Part shown: positions 29,903 through 32,312 of the stretch, in pieces | How positions within the stretch are numbered: position 1 is the stretch's first letter | Layout of the letters: every line of letters begins with the position of its first letter | Assembly: GCA_017458145.1 (NCBI GenBank) | Contig: JAFTGA010000027.1 | Span: 1-32,312 of the forward strand | Length of the DNA stretch: 32,312 nt | Origin: Bacteroidales bacterium | GTDB lineage: Bacteria > Bacteroidota > Bacteroidia > Bacteroidales > UBA932 | Direction of reading: 5' to 3' | Notes under the pieces: model-generated | Databases searched by the model: none | Told to the model about the DNA's origin: nothing | What the model saw: the letters and a program-made list of their open reading frames with translations, nothing else | Position numbers and translations under genes: made by a program

Positions 29903-31464
29903 GCTTTTTCAATCACGCAGCTGTGCTGCTTGGTCTTGCGGTCGTAGGCGATGTCCACCAGCAGCAAGTTGCCGCTGTACCCGGACAGTTTGGCAGGATA
30001 CTCCTTTCGTTTGATTTGGTCTATGGCGCTGTCTGCACTGCTGTCAAATTTGAGCTCCTGAATCACGGCCGGAGAATCCACGTTCTTCCGGGGATAGAGA
30101 ACAATGTCGGCAAAGCCCTTTCCCGTAGGGAGTTCCCGGTGCATGATGTAGTTGCCCCGGGCAGCATAGTAGGCAATGCTCAAGACGCAGGCCAGGGAAT
30201 TCTCGTTATTGTAGGAAAGGATGCTGGTATTCTCGTCGTGGGCCGCATCTACCCCGCGGGCGACCGCGTCCGCGTCTCCTTCCAGGGTGGACTGCAGGAG
30301 CTGCGCCGACTGCTGCAGCGCCACTGCCACCCAGTTGTTGGCCTTGACGGCGTTCACCATCTCTCCCATCACTTCGCGGTTGGGGATAAAGCATTCGCCG
30401 GTTTCCCAGAGGAAAGACAGATATCCTAAGTGAATGAGGATAGTAAGGACATCGTCCTTGCTGCGAACCACAGATATGTCATTTTGGAACCCCGTAGGAT
30501 CCACAAAAGACCGGCCTCCGGCCAGCATTCGCAAGATGTCGTCCTTGAGGCCTTCATAGTTCATGCCGATATAAGCCGTTACGGCATCGAAAGCGCCCGT
30601 TCCGGCCCAATAACTGCGGCAACGATGCCGGGAAATGGCCTGCATCACCGAGTTGGGGTTGAACATAGAAGGCTCATCACCTATTTGATATCCGTCATAC
30701 CACTTCTCCAGCTCATCGAAGTCCATTCCGTGTTCTGCTGCCAGTTCCCGGACCTCGCTCTTGGTAAAGCCAAAGAAGGACGCCATGTCGCCCGGCTCCA
30801 CCATGGAATACTCAATAAAATTGTTAGGGGCGCTCTCGGTCTTGTACTTTTTGATGGGCAGGATTCCGGTCATGTATACCCCGGCGAATACGGTCATGCC
30901 CGACACATCCTTGAACATGCGGCGCAGCCAGTTCACGTAGGTATCCATCACCCGGCTGCCGGGCTTGAATTCCCGGCAAATGGCATCCCACTCGTCAATG
31001 ATGAAAATGAAGTGCTCCTGCGTCCGGGACGAGATGCGGACCAGCAGGTCCATCAGGTCATCGCCTTCCCGCACTTCCACTTCCGGGTATGCCAGAGATA
31101 CATCTTCCCGGAGGCGGGCATCGATGTGTGAGACAATGGAGGGGTCATCGTGATACCGGGTCACGAAGGCCGTCATGTCCAGATAGAGCACCGGATACTT
31201 GTTCAGGTGCTTCTCAAAAGACGGATCACCGGCAATGCCAAGGTCTTGAAAGAGTTCATGGGAGCTGCAGGAATGGTCATAGTACGCGCAGAGCATTTTT
31301 GCCGCCATGGACTTGCCGAACCGGCGGCTCCGCGAGACACAGCTGAAGCGGCGCTCCGTAAAGAGCGTACCGTTCACAACGGCAATGAGCCCGGATTTAT
31401 CCACGTACTCACTGTTTCTGATACTCTGAAAGAGGCTGTTGCCGATATTGATGTATGTTCCCAT
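29899..31464 (-). CDS. AAA-ATPase-like protein with C-terminal PD-(D/E)XK nuclease domain
   Basis: A 521-residue protein of the AAA-ATPase-like plus PDDEXK_9 type, very abundant in gut Bacteroidales. The N-terminal segment INIGNSLFQSIRNSEYVDKSGLIAVVNGTL precedes an atypical Walker A (SRSRRFGKSMAAKML) and Walker B FIFIIDEWDAI. The middle shows FFGFTKSEVRELAAEHGMDFDELEKWYDGYQIG, and the C-terminal nuclease-like fold shows GKGFADIVLYPRKN followed by VIQELKFD, the D...ExK catalytic pattern. The ATG at 31464 (MGTYINIGN) gives the family start; the in-frame extension to 31590 is unlike the family. The function of this family is not established; a nuclease role in DNA rearrangement or defence has been suggested but is unproven. 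Confidence 0.88.
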   Translation of the reverse strand: MGTYINIGNSLFQSIRNSEYVDKSGLIAVVNGTLFTERRFSCVSRSRRFGKSMAAKMLCAYYDHSCSSHELFQDLGIAGDPSFEKHLNKYPVLYLDMTAFVTRYHDDPSIVSHIDARLREDVSLAYPEVEVREGDDLMDLLVRISSRTQEHFIFIIDEWDAICREFKPGSRVMDTYVNWLRRMFKDVSGMTVFAGVYMTGILPIKKYKTESAPNNFIEYSMVEPGDMASFFGFTKSEVRELAAEHGMDFDELEKWYDGYQIGDEPSMFNPNSVMQAISRHRCRSYWAGTGAFDAVTAYIGMNYEGLKDDILRMLAGGRSFVDPTGFQNDISVVRSKDDVLTILIHLGYLSFLWETGECFIPNREVMGEMVNAVKANNWVAVALQQSAQLLQSTLEGDADAVARGVDAAHDENTSILSYNNENSLACVLSIAYYAARGNYIMHRELPTGKGFADIVLYPRKNVDSPAVIQELKFDSSADSAIDQIKRKEYPAKLSGYSGNLLLVDIAYDRKTKQHSCVIEKA

Positions 31465-31808
31465 GGCCGATCCGTAGTTGGTTCGGCTGAGCAAGTTAGT
31501 GAATTGGCGGGAGAAAAGCAAAATTAACGAGGGGCATGACAAGGTGTACCGTGCAGGTTTCCTCCTTGCCCGTCCTGGAATAGAGCACATTCAGGATACA
31601 GTGCATATAACTGGTCACGGCGTCGAAACGCTGGTATAATGAAGAGACGACTTCCGGATCCAGATGCTTTCCAGCCTGTTCTGTTTACCCAAGGCAAAGA
31701 TAAACAATAGAATTCAGATCACCATAAAATGATAATCATAAAATGGTAACAGTGCCCCGGCCGGAGCGCGGCAACTGTGATTACGGGACGAAGCCCGATA
31801 TGACGAAA
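31465..31808. other. 344-base stretch without a recognised gene
   Basis: Contains the AAA-ATPase upstream region, a second possible reverse-strand -7 box TATCTTTG (31695-31702), an AT-rich patch with a direct repeat CATAAAATG...CATAAAATG around an ATGATAATCAT palindrome (31729-31739), and a small hairpin CGGG-ACGAAG-CCCG after the Rpn gene. A reverse-strand reading frame of up to ~60 codons (stop at 31496-31498) with LYQRFDAVTSYMHCILNVLY and CTVHLVMPLVNFAF has no ATG near its 5' end. It may be a gene remnant, but I do not recognise it. Confidence 0.5.
31519..31526 (-). promoter_or_regulatory. -7 box before the AAA-ATPase gene
   Basis: The reverse strand reads TAATTTTG, matching TAnnTTTG, about 55 bases before the ATG at 31464. 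No clear -33 element at the standard distance. Confidence 0.4.
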
Positions 31809-32312
31809 TTATAATGCCCGGATTTGTTCCTCGGCCAGGCCGGTAAATTCAACGATCTCCTCGATAGGCCTGTCTTTCGCCAGCATCCGCCGGGCGGTGG
31901 CGGCTTTCTCCTCCTCCTGACCTTCTGCTTTTCCTTCCGCTTTCCCTTCTGCTTTCCCCCTCTCATATCCCCGGGAATCGCCCTTCATCTCGGCGAAGTC
32001 GATGGAATTCTGGTAATCCCATTTCTGCTTCATCGAGGCGATGTAGGCTTCCTGTTCGTCGAAGGTCATGTTGGCAAATGCGGCTGTGTCCATAAGCTCA
32101 TCAAAATAGGGGTCGTCCCACAGATCGGGCTCCTCCGCGAAAGTAGGCAAATTCTTCAACAAATACAAGAGCCTGTCCTCGAAGGTCCCGCAGGCCTCCT
32201 TGGGCTTGTCGAAGCGTGCGATCTCGAGGAAGGCGAAACGGAGCGCGCGGCTCAGCTGCTCGTGCGTCTCGTCCTCGCGCAGGGAGAATTTGTGGATGAA
32301 CCGCGTCTGGTC
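31809..32312 (-). CDS. Rpn-family PD-(D/E)XK recombination nuclease, C-terminal part
   Basis: The last 167 residues of a gene that begins outside the window. TRFIHKFSLREDETHEQLSRALRF and FLEIARFDKPKEACGTFEDRLLYLLKNLPTF are the usual end of the nuclease domain of Rpn (PD-(D/E)XK transposase-like) proteins. Next come the TFDEQEAYIASMKQKWDYQNSIDFAEMKG linker, a KAEG repeat block and an end module ARRMLAKDRPIEEIVEFTGLAEEQIRAL that looks like a small HTH. Family proteins are about 300 residues, so the catalytic part lies beyond 32312. E. coli Rpn proteins stimulate recA-independent recombination; the role here is unknown. Confidence 0.85.
   Translation of the reverse strand, partial: DQTRFIHKFSLREDETHEQLSRALRFAFLEIARFDKPKEACGTFEDRLLYLLKNLPTFAEEPDLWDDPYFDELMDTAAFANMTFDEQEAYIASMKQKWDYQNSIDFAEMKGDSRGYERGKAEGKAEGKAEGQEEEKAATARRMLAKDRPIEEIVEFTGLAEEQIRAL
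31921..31956. repeat. Three 12-bp tandem repeats encoding KAEG
   Basis: Three units (CCTTCTGCTTTT, CCTTCCGCTTTC, CCTTCTGCTTTC on the plus strand) encode a GKAEGKAEGKAEG linker in the Rpn-like protein. Such repeats vary in number between relatives and probably act only as a flexible spacer. Confidence 0.7.

Noticed and set aside
31921-31956. KAEG repeats as a CRISPR-like or regulatory repeat
   Set aside because: Units are 12 bp, contiguous and in coding frame; no spacers. They form a linker in the Rpn-like protein.

Overview
The window looks like chromosome of a GC-rich member of the Bacteroidales. Evidence: lipoprotein fimbrillins (Mfa_like_1 type), a UpxY-type antiterminator, an S16 with a long Ala/Glu/Lys tail, a SufB-SufC-SufD cluster, a FeoA-FeoB fusion, and recurrent Bacteroidetes -7 promoter boxes (TAnnTTTG, mostly TATCTTTG) in front of genes with no clear Shine-Dalgarno sequence. 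It resembles Alistipes/Cryptobacteroides-like genomes, but genus cannot be fixed from the sequence alone.

Layout. 1-1544 (-): 5' part of a sodium:solute symporter and an exported barrel-like protein. 1632-5761 (+): tightly overlapping operon sufB-pnuC-sufC-sufD-ispE, with a PnuC-type vitamin transporter inserted in the Fe-S assembly genes and an unusually short SufD. 5797-9499 (+): DUF975 membrane protein, a Wzx-type flippase fused to a TupA-like ATP-grasp domain, and a TOD1/MUCI70 (DUF616)-like glycosyltransferase. 9601-10652 (+): rpsP-rimM. 10673-13204 (-): feoAB fusion plus its small Cys-rich partner, a ferrous iron uptake unit. 13260-15060 (-): two overlapping GT2 glycosyltransferases, divergent from a small lipoprotein (15105-15620, +).

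15648-17082 (+): a protein with several helix-turn-helix-like segments, interrupted by a frameshift at a T7 run, joined by an ATGA overlap to a UpxY/NusG-like antiterminator. A G9 tract lies 8 bases before the upxY start. This unit is convergent with a five-gene fimbrillin (type V pilus-like) operon, 17145-27795 (-). In that operon small fimbrillins alternate with large ones carrying FISUMP-like C-terminal domains, all with lipoprotein signals. It has a near-consensus promoter at 27870-27900 and a hairpin terminator at 17090-17115.

27913-29800 (-): GtrA-like membrane protein and a UDP-galactopyranose-mutase-like FAD oxidoreductase. 29899-32312 (-): an AAA-ATPase/PD-(D/E)XK protein and the 3' part of an Rpn-family PD-(D/E)XK nuclease, separated by a 344-base stretch without a recognised gene.

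Much of the accessory part concerns the cell surface: polysaccharide export and assembly, glycosyl transfer and pili. The most interesting candidates are the multi-HTH/UpxY pair with its homopolymer tracts facing the pilus operon, the flippase/ATP-grasp fusion, the modified suf operon, and a perfect 13-bp inverted repeat over the feoAB promoter and start codon. No tRNA, rRNA, CRISPR array or insertion sequence was seen.
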